From NCBI RefSeq assembly GCF_009363855.1, contig NZ_CP045423.1, forward strand, positions 3,564,001 to 3,628,000: a stretch of DNA of 64,000 nt. Reading direction: 5' to 3'. Source of the stretch: Microvirga thermotolerans (lineage in GTDB: Bacteria > Pseudomonadota > Alphaproteobacteria > Rhizobiales > Beijerinckiaceae). Within the stretch, counting starts at the first letter, position 1; each line of letters begins with the position of its first letter. Below are positions 8,492-16,910 of this stretch, in pieces. A program made the translations under genes and the position numbers. The notes under the pieces are model-generated. The model saw nothing but the letters and a program-made list of their open reading frames with translations, was not told the DNA's origin and searched no databases.

Positions 8492-10259
8492 CCTCTCGCA
8501 GATTGCCGGCGGGCGCCGCCGGCTGCGGCCTGGCGGCAGCGGCGGGCGCGGGCGTGGTGTTGCGCTTCATGACGGATTGCAGGACCTCGTCCCGCGGGCC
8601 CATGGCCCGGATCCGCCCCTCCTCCATGATGGCGACCTGGTCCACCTGGCCGAGCGCGGCCGGGCGGTGGGTGATGACGACCACGATGCCGCCGCGCTGG
8701 CGCACCGACAGGATCGCCCGGTTCAGGGCGTCGTCGCCCGCCCCGTCGAGGCTGGCGTTCGGCTCGTCGAGCACCACCAGGAACGGGTTGCCGTAGAGCG
8801 CGCGGGCGAGCGCCACCCGCTGGCGCTGGCCGCCGGAGAGTGCCGCCCCGGCCTCGCCGATGCGGGTGTTGTAGCCTTCCGGCAGGCCGAGGATGAGCTC
8901 GTGCGCCCCCGCCATCTGCGCGGCGGCGATGATGTCGTCGGGCTTGGCGTTGGGCTGGAAGCGGGCGATGTTCTCGGCCACCGTGCCGTCGAACAGCTCC
9001 ACGTCCTGCGGCAGGTAGCCGATGTGGCGGCCGAGCGCGTCCGGCTCCCACTGGTCGAGGGCGGCGCCGTCGAGGCGGATGTCGCCGCGCAGCGTCGGCC
9101 ACACACCCACCAGCGCCCGCGCCAGGGTCGACTTGCCCGAGGCGCTCGGGCCGATGAGCCCGAGGCCCTGACCGGCCTGGAGCTGCAGGGACACGGCGTT
9201 GACGATGGGCTGCTGCGTGCCCGGCGCGGCCACGTAGATCTCCTCCACCGCCAGATGCGCCTTGGGCGCCGGCAGGCCGAGGACCTGCTCCTGCGGCGGG
9301 ATCAGCGACATGATGTGCTGCAGGCGGCGGTAGCCCTGGCGGGCGGCGGTGAAGCCCTTCCAGTGGGCGACCGCGATCTCGATGGGCGCGAGCGCGCGGG
9401 ACATCATGATCGAGGCGGCGATCATCAGGCCGCCGGACATCTGGCCCTGGATCACGAGATAGGCGCCGAGGCCGAGGATGCCCGACTGCAGCACCATGCG
9501 GAACACCTTGGCGAAGGCGCTGATGCCGGAGGCCGCCTCGCTGGCGCGCAGGCCGTCGTTGACGTGCTTGCAGTGCACCTCGTCGTAACGCTTGGCGAGG
9601 AAGCCCAGCATGCCGAGCGCGCGGATCGCCTCCGCGTTGCGGCGGCTGGTCTCCGCCATGGCATGGCGCTCGGCGGAGCTCTTGGTGAGCTCGTAGGACG
9701 GGCCCTTGCTCTTGGCGTCGGTGTAGAGGGTGAGGATGACGATGCAGATGCCGCCGAAGACCGACACGACGCCGATCCAGGGATGGATCATGAAGCAGCC
9801 GAGGATGAAGATCGGCATGAACGGCATGTCGAACAGGGCGGTCGGGCCGAGGCTGGAGAGGAAGCCGCGGATCTGGTCGAGATCGCGCACCGGCTGGAGG
9901 CTCTCGGTCTGCTTGGCCCCGCGCAGGGGCATCTGCGCCACGAGGTCGAAGACGCGGGCGGAGAGCTGCTCGTCGAAGCGGGCGCCGATGCGGGCGAGCA
10001 TCTTGCCGCGCAGCATGTCGAGACCGCCGGACAGGGCATAGGCCGCGAGCGCCAGGAGCGAGAGGCCGATCAGGGTCGGGATGCTCCGGCTCGACAGCAC
10101 CCGGTCGTAGAGCTGGAGCATGTAGAGGGAGCCCGTGAGGGCCAGGAGATTGACCACCGCCGAGAACACGGCGACGCCGATGAATGAGGGGCTGCAAGCC
10201 TTCAGAGCGTCATAGACCTCCGTGCTCTCTTCCCGGTGCCTTTTCGATGCCTGCGTCAT
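8484..10259 (-). CDS. Type I secretion ABC transporter, permease/ATPase (PrtD family)
   Basis: A 591-residue fused permease-ATPase. The six-helix membrane domain covers about residues 25-300. The ATPase has Walker A GPSASGKST at 370-378, signature LSGGQRQR at 474-481, Walker B LVVLDEP at 494-500 and the H-loop THRP near 530. It lacks an N-terminal C39 peptidase domain, which places it with PrtD/LapB-like exporters of RTX proteins rather than bacteriocin exporters. The C-terminal 30 residues are a Pro/Ala tail. It is the first gene of a two-gene operon with the adaptor. Confidence 0.95.
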   Translation of the reverse strand: MTQASKRHREESTEVYDALKACSPSFIGVAVFSAVVNLLALTGSLYMLQLYDRVLSSRSIPTLIGLSLLALAAYALSGGLDMLRGKMLARIGARFDEQLSARVFDLVAQMPLRGAKQTESLQPVRDLDQIRGFLSSLGPTALFDMPFMPIFILGCFMIHPWIGVVSVFGGICIVILTLYTDAKSKGPSYELTKSSAERHAMAETSRRNAEAIRALGMLGFLAKRYDEVHCKHVNDGLRASEAASGISAFAKVFRMVLQSGILGLGAYLVIQGQMSGGLMIAASIMMSRALAPIEIAVAHWKGFTAARQGYRRLQHIMSLIPPQEQVLGLPAPKAHLAVEEIYVAAPGTQQPIVNAVSLQLQAGQGLGLIGPSASGKSTLARALVGVWPTLRGDIRLDGAALDQWEPDALGRHIGYLPQDVELFDGTVAENIARFQPNAKPDDIIAAAQMAGAHELILGLPEGYNTRIGEAGAALSGGQRQRVALARALYGNPFLVVLDEPNASLDGAGDDALNRAILSVRQRGGIVVVITHRPAALGQVDQVAIMEEGRIRAMGPRDEVLQSVMKRNTTPAPAAAARPQPAAPAGNLREVG

Positions 10260-10741
10260 CTGTCGTCCCTAAAGCGGACCGGCCGGAGCCGAACCGCGCC
10301 GATGCGTTGCGGTTACCCCCCGGGCGGAACGAGGCGTTCCGTTCGGGGCGTGGGGCCATCTCGCGATGGCGACGGTGCGGGCTAAGATTATGAATGCTCT
10401 CGTCAGCGCCTTGGACGGCGCTTCTGGACGATTGCGTTCACATCAGGAGGAAGCCCCCGGCATGGTGTTTACCTTACGCCACGCCTTTTGTAACCCTATT
10501 CCATGTAATTATGTCAACCGGAAGGCACGCAATATTTTTTTCGGCCCAAGCCGCAACGTGCTCGAAAGCACATGATTCTTCTTATTTTGAAGAGACTTAT
10601 CCGATGTTCACCGTGTCTTCCCGCAGTTGACACGTGGTCGCAGCCGCAGGGCTTTCCCGCCGAAAGGGGGCAAATTCCGGCCGTTCGAGTCGGGAGTCCC
10701 GGCAATTCCGGGGTACTCGGCGCTCCCCGCAGGCACCTGCT
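10260..10741. other. Upstream region of the type I secretion operon
   Basis: 480 bases without a supported gene. It contains a 7-bp perfect inverted repeat CGGAACG-AGG-CGTTCCG (10325-10341), 66-82 bases before the ABC exporter start. A clearly AT-richer stretch lies at about 10470-10615, unlike the surrounding GC-rich DNA. The exporter promoter is probably here. Short open frames in it have no ribosome binding site and no recognisable product. Confidence 0.5.
10325..10341. promoter_or_regulatory. Possible operator upstream of the type I secretion operon
   Basis: CGGAACG-AGG-CGTTCCG is a perfect 7-bp inverted repeat with a three-base spacer. Its position upstream of the exporter start suits a regulator site, but no regulator is encoded nearby and the site could be chance. 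Confidence 0.3.
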
Positions 10742-10870
10742 TCAGCGGGGAATGAGGCCGCGCAGGCCGTAGACGACCGCGGCGAAGGCGGCAAGGCTCG
10801 CCAGATAGATCAGCCCGAACCAGGCGAGCCGCCTCAGGCGGCCCCCGGAGGGACGGGAGGGGCCGCTCAT
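10742..10870 (-). CDS. DUF2474 small membrane protein of the bd-type oxidase operon
   Basis: A 42-residue protein starting MSGPSRPSGGRLRRLAWFG, with one transmembrane helix (about residues 16-38) after a positively charged N-terminus, ending RGLIPR. It starts one base after the cioB stop, so it is the third gene of the oxidase operon. The position, size and single helix match DUF2474 proteins, which accompany CIO-type bd oxidases and are thought to play a CydX-like role in assembly or stability. The function is inferred from context. Confidence 0.8.
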   Translation of the reverse strand: MSGPSRPSGGRLRRLAWFGLIYLASLAAFAAVVYGLRGLIPR

Positions 10871-10871
10871 C

Positions 10872-11921
10872 CTAGTGGTATCCATAGCCCCCGCCCCGGA
10901 TCTCCTCCGCGACCTTGCCGCGGAAGACATAGTAGGCATAGGCCGTGTAGGCGAAGGTCACGGGCAGGACGACGGCGAACCCCACGAGCGCGAAGAGCTG
11001 CGAGCTCACCGTGTTGGCGGCCTGCCAGATCGTGAGCGACGGCGGCACGATATAGGGGAACAGGCTCACGCCGAGGCCGAGATACCCCAGGAGGAAGAGC
11101 GCGATGGCGAGGAAGAAAGGCCGCATGGGGCGCCCGGTCTCCAGGTCGCGGTAGAGGCGATACGCGACGAGGGCGGTGACGAGGGGGATCGGCGCCAGGA
11201 GGGCGACGTTGGGCCACGAGAACCAGCGCGCCTCGATCTGCCGCCCCAGGAACGGCACCCAGAGGGACACCAGAACCATGGCGACGACCGTCGCCACGAG
11301 GAAGCGGACCGCCATGCGCCGGGCCCAGATCTCGAGTTCGCCGGTGGTCTTCATCACGCACCAGGTCGCGCCGAGCAGCCCGTAGCCGCAGACGAGGCCG
11401 AGGCCGGTGAGGACGCTGAAGGGGGTGAGGAAATCGAGCGTCCCGCCCGTGAACTGGCGCCCGTCGTGGGCGAAGCCCTGCACGAAGGCGCCGAGCACCA
11501 CGCCCTGCGCGAAGGTCGCGACGAGGGAGCCGAAATGGAAGGCATTGTCCCAGAGGAACTTCGAGCGGTCGGACTTGAAGCGGAACTCGAAGGCCACGCC
11601 CCTGAAGATCAGCGCGATCAGCATGGTGATGATCGGCACGTAGAGGGCCGGCATCAGGATCGCATAGGCCAGGTGGAACACCGCGAAGAGGCCGCCGCCG
11701 CCGAGGATGAGCCACGTCTCGTTGCCGTCCCAGATCGGCGCCACGGAAAACATCATCCGGTCGCGCCAGTTCTCCTCCCGCGCGCTTCTGAAGAGAATGC
11801 CGACGCCGAGGTCGAACCCGTCGACGATCACGTACATGGCGACGGCCACCGCGATGAGCCCGGCCCAGATCACCGGCAGCCAGAAGGCGAGGCCCTCGTA
11901 TTCCGTTCCGAATCCGAACAT
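10872..11921 (-). CDS. cioB: Cytochrome bd-type (CIO) ubiquinol oxidase subunit II
   Basis: A 349-residue, roughly eight- to nine-helix membrane protein. The N-terminus includes the typical MYVIVDGFDLGVGILF, with WDGNETWLILGGGGLFAVFHLAY just after. It pairs with CioA to form a quinol oxidase that reduces oxygen to water in the inner membrane. It begins nine bases after the cioA stop and is followed after one base by the DUF2474 gene. cydC/cydD genes are not in the window, which also suits the CIO type. Confidence 0.94.
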   Translation of the reverse strand: MFGFGTEYEGLAFWLPVIWAGLIAVAVAMYVIVDGFDLGVGILFRSAREENWRDRMMFSVAPIWDGNETWLILGGGGLFAVFHLAYAILMPALYVPIITMLIALIFRGVAFEFRFKSDRSKFLWDNAFHFGSLVATFAQGVVLGAFVQGFAHDGRQFTGGTLDFLTPFSVLTGLGLVCGYGLLGATWCVMKTTGELEIWARRMAVRFLVATVVAMVLVSLWVPFLGRQIEARWFSWPNVALLAPIPLVTALVAYRLYRDLETGRPMRPFFLAIALFLLGYLGLGVSLFPYIVPPSLTIWQAANTVSSQLFALVGFAVVLPVTFAYTAYAYYVFRGKVAEEIRGGGYGYH

Positions 11922-11930
11922 GGCCGGCTC

Positions 11931-13358
11931 CTATTCCGCAGGTTGGGGGCGCTGGCCCTCCAGGCGCTCGTCCGGCACCGAGAAGGGCCGCTTCGGCTTC
12001 TTCGAAAGGGCGTCCTCGTCGAGCCCTTCGATCGGCTCGGGCCCCTTTCGCAGGAGCTTGGCGAGATAATAGGACCCGAAACCGAAGATGAACGCATAGA
12101 CGACGACGAAGGTCGCAAGCGATGCGGAGACCGCGGTCGCCGAGACCGGAGATGCGGCATCCGCCGTGCGCAGAAGCCCGTAGACCACGTAGGGCTGGCG
12201 GCCGATCTCCGCCGTGAACCAGCCGAAGAGCACCGCGCCGAAGCCGGACGGCGTCATCAGCATGGTCGCCGTCAGGAAGAGCCGGTTCGTGAAGAGCTGG
12301 CCCTTCCAGCGGAGGTAGAGGCTCCACAGGCCGAGGGCCAGCATCGCGAACCCGATGCCGACCATGATGCGGAACGAGAAGAATACCGGCAGCACCGGCG
12401 GCCGCTCGTCGGGCGGCACGTCCTTCAGCCCGGGCACGACGCCGTCGAACGCATGGGTCAGAACCCAGCTCCCGATCTTGGGGATGCCGAGTTCGTAGCG
12501 GTTCGTCTCGGCCGCCTCGTCGGGAATCGCGAAGAGGCGCAGCGGCATGTTGGCCTGGCGCTCCCAGTTGCCTTCGATCGCCGCGAGCTTCGTGGGCTGG
12601 TATTTCAGGACGCCGAGGCCGTGGAGATCGCCGACGAGGATCTGGATGGGCACGAAGATGGCCGCAAACCACAGCGCCATCGACATGGAGCGCCGCGCAC
12701 CGGCGAGCTTGCCCTCGGGTGCGTCGCGGCCGTGCCGCAGGAGCATCCAGGCCGACATGCCCGCCACCGCGAAGGCCGTGGTCAGGTAGGCGCCGAGCAC
12801 CATGTGCGCGTAGCGCAGGGGGAACGACGGGTTGAAGACGATGGCGAACCAGTCGACGGGCACCGCCTTGCCGTTCTCGATGGCATACCCGGCGGGTGTC
12901 TGCATCCAGGAATTCGCCGAGAGGATCCAGAAGGCGGAGATCAGCGTCCCGAGGGCCACCATGCAGGTGGCGAGGAAATGCAGACGGTCGCCCACCTTCT
13001 CCCAGCCGAACAGCATGATCCCGAGGAACGCGGCCTCGAGAAAGAAGGCCGTGATGACCTCGTAGGCGATGACAGGACCGAGGACGTTCCCCGTGAATTC
13101 CGAATAGCGCGACCAGTTGGTGCCGAACTGGTAGCTCATCACGATGCCGGACACCACGCCAAGACCGAAGGAGATCGCGAAGATCTTCACCCAGAAGCGG
13201 AAGAGATTGCGATAGATCGGGTTGCCTGTGCGCAGCCAGTTGAATTCGAGCGCGGCCAGCCAGCTCGCAAGGCCGATGGTGAAGGCGGGGAAGATGATGT
13301 GGAAGGAGATGGTGAAGGCGAACTGGATCCGGGACAACATCAGCGCATCGAGTTCCAT
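11931..13358 (-). CDS. cioA: Cytochrome bd-type (CIO) ubiquinol oxidase subunit I
   Basis: A 475-residue heme-binding subunit. The N-terminus MELDALMLSRIQFAF leads to the conserved helix with the heme ligand His20 in FHIIFPAF. WILSANSWMQTPAG and WVLTHAFDG-like loops follow. The short quinol loop suggests a cyanide-insensitive, CIO-type enzyme rather than E. coli bd-I. I chose the ATG at 13358 because GAAGGAGA lies seven bases upstream. The frame stays open to 13676, but that upstream part reads like a remnant of another protein. Low-oxygen or inhibitor-resistant respiration is the expected role. Confidence 0.94.
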   Translation of the reverse strand: MELDALMLSRIQFAFTISFHIIFPAFTIGLASWLAALEFNWLRTGNPIYRNLFRFWVKIFAISFGLGVVSGIVMSYQFGTNWSRYSEFTGNVLGPVIAYEVITAFFLEAAFLGIMLFGWEKVGDRLHFLATCMVALGTLISAFWILSANSWMQTPAGYAIENGKAVPVDWFAIVFNPSFPLRYAHMVLGAYLTTAFAVAGMSAWMLLRHGRDAPEGKLAGARRSMSMALWFAAIFVPIQILVGDLHGLGVLKYQPTKLAAIEGNWERQANMPLRLFAIPDEAAETNRYELGIPKIGSWVLTHAFDGVVPGLKDVPPDERPPVLPVFFSFRIMVGIGFAMLALGLWSLYLRWKGQLFTNRLFLTATMLMTPSGFGAVLFGWFTAEIGRQPYVVYGLLRTADAASPVSATAVSASLATFVVVYAFIFGFGSYYLAKLLRKGPEPIEGLDEDALSKKPKRPFSVPDERLEGQRPQPAE

Positions 13359-13446
13359 TGCCGTTCTCCTTCGAACCGCCTGCTCAGGCTTGTAGGGCGC
13401 GGGTGGGAAAAAAACCAGTGCGCCCGGCTGCGGCAAAGGTGATCGG

Positions 13447-13601
13447 ACGGGGCGCCGACCCGACAGGGGACGCGCGAGCGCTGCCCCGACGGGGCCGTGG
13501 CGGCTGAGGACGCGCGGTCCGAAGCCGGCCTCCAAGAGCACGAGACCGCGACCCGTTTCGACGAGCAGGCATTGGCAATCGAGATGGATGCGCGTGGCTC
13601 T
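13447..13601 (-). pseudogene. Possible remnant of a metallo-beta-lactamase-fold hydrolase N-terminus
   Basis: Translated in the cioA frame but upstream of its start, this stretch reads RIHLDCQCLLVETGRGLVL and then LEAGFG. That resembles the first two strands of MBL-fold hydrolases (C/H-CLLIET-GLVLVDTGFG). No HxHxDH metal site follows, and the frame then becomes arginine/proline-rich. A truncated gene copy is the simplest reading; chance similarity is possible. Confidence 0.35.
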
Positions 13602-13656
13602 CCCGGCATCGACTCGCGGTGCCGTCCTGACGCCGCGAGAGGCCGAACCTTCGTTC

Positions 13657-14808
13657 TCAGGCGCAGGCCTCGGCACCGGATGCGGCGCGGCGCCTGCCCT
13701 TCGCCGGCTTCATGCGCGATGCGGCGCCCTCCTCCGACAGGCGCGCCTGCAGAAGCGAAAGGACGGCCGCCTCCTCGGGCTTGAGCGCGGACAGGCTCTC
13801 GCGAAGCTCGGCCTCCACCTCATCCCGGATCTCGAGCAGGAGTTCGCCCTCGAGATAGCAGGAGAACACCTCCGGGTGCACGTAGCACTTGCGGCAGATG
13901 GCCGGCGTGTTGCCGAGACGCGCCGCCACCTTCTCGATGGCGGCGCGGATGTTCTTCTTCGCCTTGGCCTCGCTGTCGAATTCCTCGAACTCCGTGAGGG
14001 CGAGCGCGGCGAGCACGGTTCCCGCCCAGGTCCTGAAGTCCTTCGCGGTGATGTCGCGGCCGGTGATCTCACGCAGATACGCGTTCACGTCGGCAGACGT
14101 GACCGATTGCTGCACACCGGTCTCGTCGAGATACTGGAACAGGTGCTGGCCCGGAAGATCCTGGCAGGCCTTCACGATCCTGGCGATGCGCCGGTCCCTC
14201 ACCTTGAGGTTCCAGGTCTTGCCGCTCTTGCCCTTGAACTGGAAGCGCAGCTCCCCGCCTTCGACCTTCACGTGGGGATCGCGCAGCGTGGTGAGGCCGT
14301 AGCTCTTGTTCTGGCGGGCATAATCGCTGTTGCCGACGCGGATCAGCGTGTTCTCGAGAAGATGCACCACCGTGGCGAGCACCTTCTCCCGCGGCAGCCC
14401 GCGCAGGGCCATGTGGGCATCGATGGTCCTGCGGATGTCCGGCAGCGCCTTCGCGAAGTCGATCATGTGCTCGTACTTCGTGCTCTCGCGGATCTCGCGG
14501 AAGGCGGGATGGTAGCGGTACTGCTTGCGTCCGCGCGCGTCGCGGCCCGTGGCCTGGATATGGCCGTTGGGCTTCGGGCAGATCCACACGTCCGTATAGG
14601 CGGGGGGAATGGCGAGAGCCTTGATGCGCTCCAGGGTGGCCTTGTCCGTGATCCTGCTTCCGTCGGGCCCCACGTAGGAGAACCCCTTGCCGGCCTTTCG
14701 CCGCCGGATCCCCGGCTCCTCGTCGGAAACGTAGACCAGGCCCGCCGTCTCCGCGGCATCGCGCGGGTCGACGAGGTCGTCCGGGGAGGAGGCTGCATCG
14801 AGGGGCAT
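13657..14808 (-). CDS. DNA topoisomerase IB (poxvirus-like)
   Basis: A 383-residue bacterial type IB topoisomerase, which relaxes supercoils through a 3'-phosphotyrosine intermediate. The N-terminal domain has GFSYVGPDGSRI and IPPAYTDVWICP. The catalytic domain shows GREKVLATVVHLLE-like and IRVGNSDYARQNKSYGLTTL motifs, with KDFRTWAGTVLA. The active-site tyrosine is Tyr309 in CRKCYVHPEV. The length fits the family. It stands alone, with about 300 bases to cioA and 200 to the glycosyltransferase on the opposite strand. Confidence 0.92.
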   Translation of the reverse strand: MPLDAASSPDDLVDPRDAAETAGLVYVSDEEPGIRRRKAGKGFSYVGPDGSRITDKATLERIKALAIPPAYTDVWICPKPNGHIQATGRDARGRKQYRYHPAFREIRESTKYEHMIDFAKALPDIRRTIDAHMALRGLPREKVLATVVHLLENTLIRVGNSDYARQNKSYGLTTLRDPHVKVEGGELRFQFKGKSGKTWNLKVRDRRIARIVKACQDLPGQHLFQYLDETGVQQSVTSADVNAYLREITGRDITAKDFRTWAGTVLAALALTEFEEFDSEAKAKKNIRAAIEKVAARLGNTPAICRKCYVHPEVFSCYLEGELLLEIRDEVEAELRESLSALKPEEAAVLSLLQARLSEEGAASRMKPAKGRRRAASGAEACA

Positions 14809-15010
14809 GGGCGTTTCATCCGGGTCCGCGTCAACCGGATCGCGACGGTTCCGGTTCCCTCGCCTGGGGCGAAACGCCGGCGCCCCGGCGCTCCTCGCGG
14901 ATCTTCAGCGCCAGGATCGTGCCGCTCAAGGCAAGACTCGGCAGGACGGGGGGAGGTTCCCTGACGCGGAAAATGCCTTAGAAGAGCCTCGTCTCTTGTT
15001 CGGAGCGACC

Positions 15011-16177
15011 GTGGCCGACCCTTCCTCCGCCTCCCCCGCCCCTCCGGCTCTCGAAGGCCGAAAGCTCGCCTTCGTCGTCACGGAGGACTGGTTCTTCGTC
15101 TCGCACTTCCTGCCGATGCTGCGGGCCGCGAAGGAGCTCGGGCTCGACGTGACGGTCGTGACGCGGGTGCGCGCCCACCGGGCCGCAATCGAGGCGCTGG
15201 GCGCCAGGGTCGTGCCCCTCGATGCGGAGCGCCGCAGCCTGAACCCGATGGCGGCCGGCTATGCCGCGGGCCAGCTTGCGGCGATCCTCAAGGCCGAGAA
15301 GGCCGACCTCGTCCACTGCATCGCCCTGCGCGGCATCCTCGTCGGCGGAGCCGCGGCGGCGATGGCGGGAATCGGGCGGCGGGTCTATGCCCTCACGGGG
15401 CTCGGCTTCCTCGGCGCGCGAACGGACCTGGTCGGGCGCACGGCCAGGCGGGCGGTGCGCCTCCTCGTGCGCGGCCTCGAGACGAACGGCACCCGCTATC
15501 TCTTCGAGAATGCCGACGACCCGAGGCTTCTCGGCCTCGACCCGGACGGCCCGCGCGTGACCCTCGTGGGGGGAGCGGGCATCGATCCGGAAGCCCTGAA
15601 GCCGGAGCCCCTGCCGCCGCAGCCGCCGCTGAAGGTGGCGGTCGTCGCCCGGATGCTGTGGTCGAAGGGCGTCGACCTGGCCGTGGAAGCGGTGCGGAAG
15701 GCGCGCTCGGAGGGCGCCGCGATCGAACTGTCCCTCTACGGGGCGCCCGACCCCTCCAACCCCAAGGCGATTCCCGAATCGACCCTGAAGGCCTGGAGCG
15801 CGGAACCCGGCATCGCCTGGCACGGCGCGACGCGGGACGTGGCGGGCGTCTGGCGCAGCCATCACGTCGCCTGCCTGCCCTCCCGCGGCGGCGAGGGCCT
15901 GCCGCGCACGCTCCTGGAAGCGGCGGCCTGCGGCCGCGCCATCGTCACCACCGACGTCCCGGGATGCCGCACCCTGGTGCGGGACGGAATCGAGGGCAGG
16001 GTCGTCCCGCCCGGCGACGTGGATCGCCTCGCGGAGGCGCTCGCATCCCTCGGCCGGGAGCCGGACCGCACCGCCGCGATGGGCCGCGCGGCCCGGGCGC
16101 GCGTTCTCGACGGTTTCACGGAGCGACAGGTCATGGACGCCGTGAAGCGGCTCTACCGGGAGGTCCTGGCCGCGTGA
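15011..16177 (+). CDS. Glycosyltransferase family 4 protein
   Basis: A 388-residue GT-B glycosyltransferase from the GTG at 15011, which has CGGAGCG about six bases upstream. The N-terminal acceptor half starts KLAFVVTEDWFFVSHFLPML. The donor half has VVARMLWSKGVDLAVEA and the E-x7-E region SRGGEGLPRTLLEAAACGRAIVTTDVPGC, typical of family 4 enzymes that use UDP-sugars. The open frame runs further upstream but there reads as non-coding. It overlaps the next gene by four bases (GTGA). The sugar and acceptor are unknown; the small size and cytoplasmic nature suit envelope or exopolysaccharide assembly. Confidence 0.85.
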   Translation: MADPSSASPAPPALEGRKLAFVVTEDWFFVSHFLPMLRAAKELGLDVTVVTRVRAHRAAIEALGARVVPLDAERRSLNPMAAGYAAGQLAAILKAEKADLVHCIALRGILVGGAAAAMAGIGRRVYALTGLGFLGARTDLVGRTARRAVRLLVRGLETNGTRYLFENADDPRLLGLDPDGPRVTLVGGAGIDPEALKPEPLPPQPPLKVAVVARMLWSKGVDLAVEAVRKARSEGAAIELSLYGAPDPSNPKAIPESTLKAWSAEPGIAWHGATRDVAGVWRSHHVACLPSRGGEGLPRTLLEAAACGRAIVTTDVPGCRTLVRDGIEGRVVPPGDVDRLAEALASLGREPDRTAAMGRAARARVLDGFTERQVMDAVKRLYREVLAA

Positions 16178-16824
16178 TCGCCGACCGCACCGCCTTCATC
16201 CGCGCCGAGACGCGGCTTCTCCCGGTGCCCCACGCGCCGGAGATCTCGCTGCACGTGGCCGACGAGGCCACGGAACTCTGGCGGAAGACGGAGGAGGAAC
16301 TCGGCGCCATCGGCCTGCCTCCTCCGTTCTGGGCCTTCGCCTGGGCGGGCGGGCAGGCCCTCGCCCGTTACGTCCTCGACCACCCGGAGACCGTCCGCGG
16401 CAAGCGGGTGCTCGACTTCGCCTCCGGCTCCGGCCTCGTCGCCATCGCCGCGAAGAAGGCGGGCGCCGCCGAGGTGACGGCCTGCGACATCGACGCCTTC
16501 GCCATCGCCGCGATCCGGATCAATGCCGAGGCGAACGGGGTCGAGGTCCGCGCCGTCCAGGCGGATCTCGTCGGCGAGGACGGGGGCTGGGAGACGGTGC
16601 TGGCCGGGGACATCTGCTACGAGCGGGATCTCGCCCTCCGCGTGGCCGACTGGCTCTTCTCCCTCAATGCCCGCGGCGCGGCCGTCCTCATCGGGGATCC
16701 GGGGCGCAGCTACCTGCCCCGGGAGCGGCTCGAACAGGTGGCCCGGTACGAAGTGCCGGTGACGCGCACCCTGGAGGACGCGGACATCAAGAAGACCGGT
16801 GTCTGGCGGTTTCTCGGGCGCTGA
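16174..16824 (+). CDS. Class I SAM-dependent methyltransferase (Nnt1/PrmA-like)
   Basis: A 216-residue methyltransferase with GTG start overlapping the glycosyltransferase stop, so translationally coupled. The SAM-binding motif I is VLDFASGSGLVAIAA and motif II is VTACDIDAFAI. It belongs to the group annotated as nicotinamide N-methylase-like or ETF-beta lysine methyltransferase-like (ETFBKMT). The WAFAWAGGQALARYVLDHP stretch before motif I is characteristic of that group. The target is probably a protein lysine, but this cannot be settled from sequence. Confidence 0.82.
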   Translation: MIADRTAFIRAETRLLPVPHAPEISLHVADEATELWRKTEEELGAIGLPPPFWAFAWAGGQALARYVLDHPETVRGKRVLDFASGSGLVAIAAKKAGAAEVTACDIDAFAIAAIRINAEANGVEVRAVQADLVGEDGGWETVLAGDICYERDLALRVADWLFSLNARGAAVLIGDPGRSYLPRERLEQVARYEVPVTRTLEDADIKKTGVWRFLGR

Positions 16825-16845
16825 ATCCCCTATCCATCGGCAGGG

Positions 16846-16858
16846 GTATAACCTATAC
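16846..16858. promoter_or_regulatory. Palindrome upstream of the Zur-like regulator gene
   Basis: GTATA-ACC-TATAC is a perfect inverted repeat 53-65 bases before the regulator ATG. AT-rich dyads of this kind are typical of Fur-family sites, so autoregulation is plausible. It differs from the commonest Zur consensus, so the match is suggestive only. Confidence 0.4.
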
Positions 16859-16910
16859 GAACAGGGTGGATCCGGCCCCGCGGGCCGAGGTCCGCCCCCG
16901 CAGCCGAGAC

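Noticed and set aside
8454..10187. Plus-strand frame antisense to the ABC exporter
   Set aside because: His/Glu/Arg-rich mirror translation of a gene with intact Walker motifs.
10366..10575. Small plus-strand frame in the AT-rich patch before the exporter
   Set aside because: No ribosome binding site and no recognisable sequence; composition is that of non-coding DNA.
16866..16910. GTG at 16866 as start of the Zur-like regulator
   Set aside because: The added residues are Pro/Arg-rich without family match and the start has no ribosome binding site. The ATG at 16911 gives a normal length. The GTG remains possible.
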